Assembly: GCA_037974665.1 (NCBI GenBank) | Contig: CM075781.1 | Span: forward strand, 34,511,235-34,575,234 | Source of the DNA: Ehretia macrophylla | Taxonomy: Eukaryota; Streptophyta; Magnoliopsida; Boraginales; Ehretiaceae | Direction: 5' to 3' | DNA: 64,000 bases | Shown: positions 61,769 to 64,000 of the stretch, one piece after another | How positions within the stretch are numbered: the first letter of the stretch is position 1 | Layout: each line of letters opens with the position of its first letter | Program-made: the position numbers and the translations under genes | The notes under the pieces: generated by a model | Told to the model about the DNA's origin: nothing | Databases searched by the model: none | Seen by the model: only the letters and a program-made list of their open reading frames with translations

Positions 61769-61860
61769 CTCTGTTTGACTTAACTTTTTAACACTCAAAA
61801 ATATTTTATGTAAGTTTAGAAGTTGATCTCACATGTTTGACCCATTTTTTAAAGTGCTTT
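61769..61860. mobile_element. Left part of a MITE-like repeat, interrupted by a gypsy LTR
   Basis: GGCTCTGTTTGACTTAACTT ... TTTTTTAAAGTGCTTT parallels 58431-58530. It stops exactly where the LTR begins at 61861. Confidence 0.6.
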
Positions 61861-63729
61861 TGTCACGCCCCAAATCTAACACGTGACATGCCGCGTGCTC
61901 AAGAGGTACAACCCCTCAAGCCCGTTAGGCGGACGATCACGATATAATTAACCCAAAGCCTCTAAAACCATAATGTTAACAAGTCTTAAAATTGCATAAC
62001 ATTAGATCAAGAAAATAATCTCCAGATTGAATCAGAAGATGAGGTCAAGTTCCTAATCTATTACATTCAATCAAAATATTATAAATAACTATTCAATTCC
62101 AATACTAGTAGAAATTACACAGAGTAGGTCTCTCTAGCTCAAATCATCATATCCGAATGTCACTATCTCGCCCAAAGCTAACATGCTTACTCTGTTTTAA
62201 CTGCAAAGAAAGCAGGCGAAAGAAAACATAGTGAACGAACAAAAGCTCAATAAGAGAACTCATCCCACAATAAAACGTTAGGACAGATGACTGAGCAACC
62301 AAATAGTACCATATGAAATTAGCAGTTGTACCGTTTGCAAAATGAATTATATTGACAGAAGATCATTTTTTATACTCTCGTAAAAGAAAATAGTCGAAAA
62401 CTCATATGTAGTCGTAATCTGTAATATATAGTCAATAGTATCACAAGACACATAGAAGAATAGAAAGTTGTGGCGGCATTTAACTCGTGCAGCAACAGTT
62501 CAATAATAAATATGGGGCCCCCAATCACATAATAGCGGTAACAGTATCCGCGGGTGCAACACAGTAACAGTATCTGTGTCACAATACTGTAACAGTATCA
62601 GTACCATTGGCAATTCACAGCTATAAATGGATTATAATAACATACGAAGATAGAATACAATAAAAGACCAAAGGAAAAATGGGTAATAAAAAGTAATCAT
62701 TAAAAGTCATAGATTATTTCAAAGATAAGATTATTTGTTATAAAAATAATTTATCAAGTATGATAAATTAAAAAAATCACAAGGAGACCAAAGATAATTA
62801 GAATACATTTTAAAAAGTAGCTGACTAACTTTTAAACACAAAATGACATGTAGCAAAATAGGACATGATACAAAATAATCAAAAGGTAATACTACACATA
62901 AAAACAAGGAAGAAATGAAGGGAGATTGTCATGTGCCTTTTTGGGTAAATCTTACTTTATATTCTTTTTTCTTTATACAATCAGCCACACAGTCTCTCCT
63001 TTTTCTTTGAAAAGTCAATCAAGAGTGAATTAGATATCACGACTCATGCCAAATATCATTGGAGAAGCAACAATATATAAATGAGATCAAAAGTGGAAAA
63101 AGGAATTGAAGAAGAGAGATTCTTGCATTAGCACGCATAACACGATCGGATCATCACAACAAGTATAGATTGGTATTTAGCAAGCAGTAGCAAAAATTTC
63201 ATGATTTTAACTTTAATAGGAGTAGAGAAAAAAGGGAGAGTTCCACTTACCTTGTTTTTTTTTTTTGGTAAAAGGAGGGGTTCTTCCCTCCGGGTTTTTT
63301 TTTATTAAATCCAAAAAAAAAGTACAAAAGTGGAGGGGGAATAATTCACAATCACAAGTCTTCGACTCTAAATCACGAATTTTATAATCTCTTCACTAAA
63401 ATGGATGAAGACTAGAATATACCCACTTTAAAGCTTTGATTCCACCTTGAAAATCTTCACTCGAAATTTTATTTTTTTGAAGGCCAAATTGAGTCTTTGG
63501 AGATGAAATGGAAAAAAGGAGTTTAACGTTTCTGTTTTATTCTAGAACAGACAAATTTCAAGTCTCCTTAATTGACTAAAATTCTATTATTCCACTTTAG
63601 TCCCAAAATTTAACCTTTATTGAGAAACTTCCACCACTTACTACTTGTTACACTTGCCCAACTAAACCATTTCAATAGTGGTCTGAATTAGTTAGCTAAA
63701 AAATTAGGATACACATTCGGGACATTACA
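61861..63729 (-). mobile_element. 3' LTR of a minus-strand Ty3/gypsy element
   Basis: On the plus strand it starts TGTCACGCCCCAAATCT and ends CATTCGGGACATTACA; the complement starts TGTAATGTCCCG and ends GGGGCGTGACA, the gypsy/chromovirus style. The following TCCCCATCCCC is the complement of a purine tract, so the interior lies to the right and this is the 3' LTR. Length 1869 bp. The element continues beyond the window, so its TSD cannot be checked. Confidence 0.85.
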
Positions 63730-64000
63730 TCCCCATCCCCTTATAAAAAGTTTCGTCCCCGAAACTCTCTTGTCCGGGACATACAAGCACAAAATTCGAA
63801 AGTCCTCCAATAAGAATATGAAGTTCCAAAAAAAAAAATTTCTCAATATCGTATACGTCAATATCTTTTCCTACACAGGTTGTCTTTGACTTGTCTCCTT
63901 TCGTGCTTCAATTTAATTATTTATTTTTTGACACTTATAAATGACTAACACTAAGTAGGAGTCACCATAAAATCCATGCCGCAAAATGGGATATCTAATT
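63730..64000 (-). mobile_element. Interior edge of the minus-strand gypsy element
   Basis: Purine tract complement, then TTTCGTCCCCGAAACTC, whose complement resembles the segment that often ends the polyprotein region of such elements. No open frame of useful length remains inside the window. Confidence 0.6.

Overview
This is nuclear DNA of a flowering plant, probably a eudicot. It carries cysteine-rich receptor-like kinase (CRK) genes with DUF26 (stress-antifungal) domains, plant-type casein kinase I sequence, En/Spm (CACTA) transposons with plant-specific transposase domains, Ty3/gypsy elements with chromovirus-like LTRs, Ty1/copia elements, hAT and Mutator-like elements, and AT-rich introns with GT-AG borders. 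I found no intact host gene. The window is a decayed CRK locus buried in nested transposons.

Layout. 1-879: end of a gypsy LTR. 1065-1526: broken casein kinase I exons. 4136-6133: copy 1 of a CRK upstream region, without its gene. About 7259-15742: right part of a CACTA element. It holds a GC-rich hairpin, a roughly 4.8 kb array of palindrome-bearing repeats in a higher-order pattern, and a 2.6 kb solo LTR with target-site duplication (TSD) ATATA. 15745-16018: copia solo LTR. 16364-16427, 35395-35820 and 40519-40931: copy 2 of the CRK upstream region, split by a 19 kb CACTA element (16428-35394) and a 4.7 kb copia element (35821-40518, TSD AGTAA). The CACTA carries decayed tnp2 (Transposase_21) and tnp1 (Transposase_24) genes. 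Its tnp2 gene is split by a gag-only gypsy element with 2.8 kb LTRs (20552-28533, TSD CATGG). 40932-43200: CRK A, a pseudogene cut off after the kinase DFG exon.

43201-52535: a MITE, a small TRIM-like solo LTR, and a 2.6 kb hAT element (TSD CCACCAGC) that contains a Mutator-type fold-back element (TSD ATTTTGTTA) with a possible captured exon. These are followed by the stub of a third CRK (CRK C) joined to copia and LINE debris. 52536-55083: copy 3 of the CRK upstream region. 55088-61080: CRK B, the most complete kinase gene, with seven exons but nonsense codons in the kinase part; its ectodomain exon is open. 61861-64000: LTR and the edge of a minus-strand gypsy element that runs off the window.

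How it fits together. The three CRK upstream copies act as natural empty-site controls for each other, which makes several insertions exact and datable relative to one another. Copies 1 and 3 share a fold-back MITE and a triplicated 130-bp module that copy 2 lacks, so they split from each other later than from copy 2. Insertion order in copy 2: CACTA into the promoter, gypsy into the CACTA tnp2 gene, then a 590-bp tandem duplication across the gypsy/tnp2 junction. Identity statements are by-eye comparisons; no alignment or database search was run.
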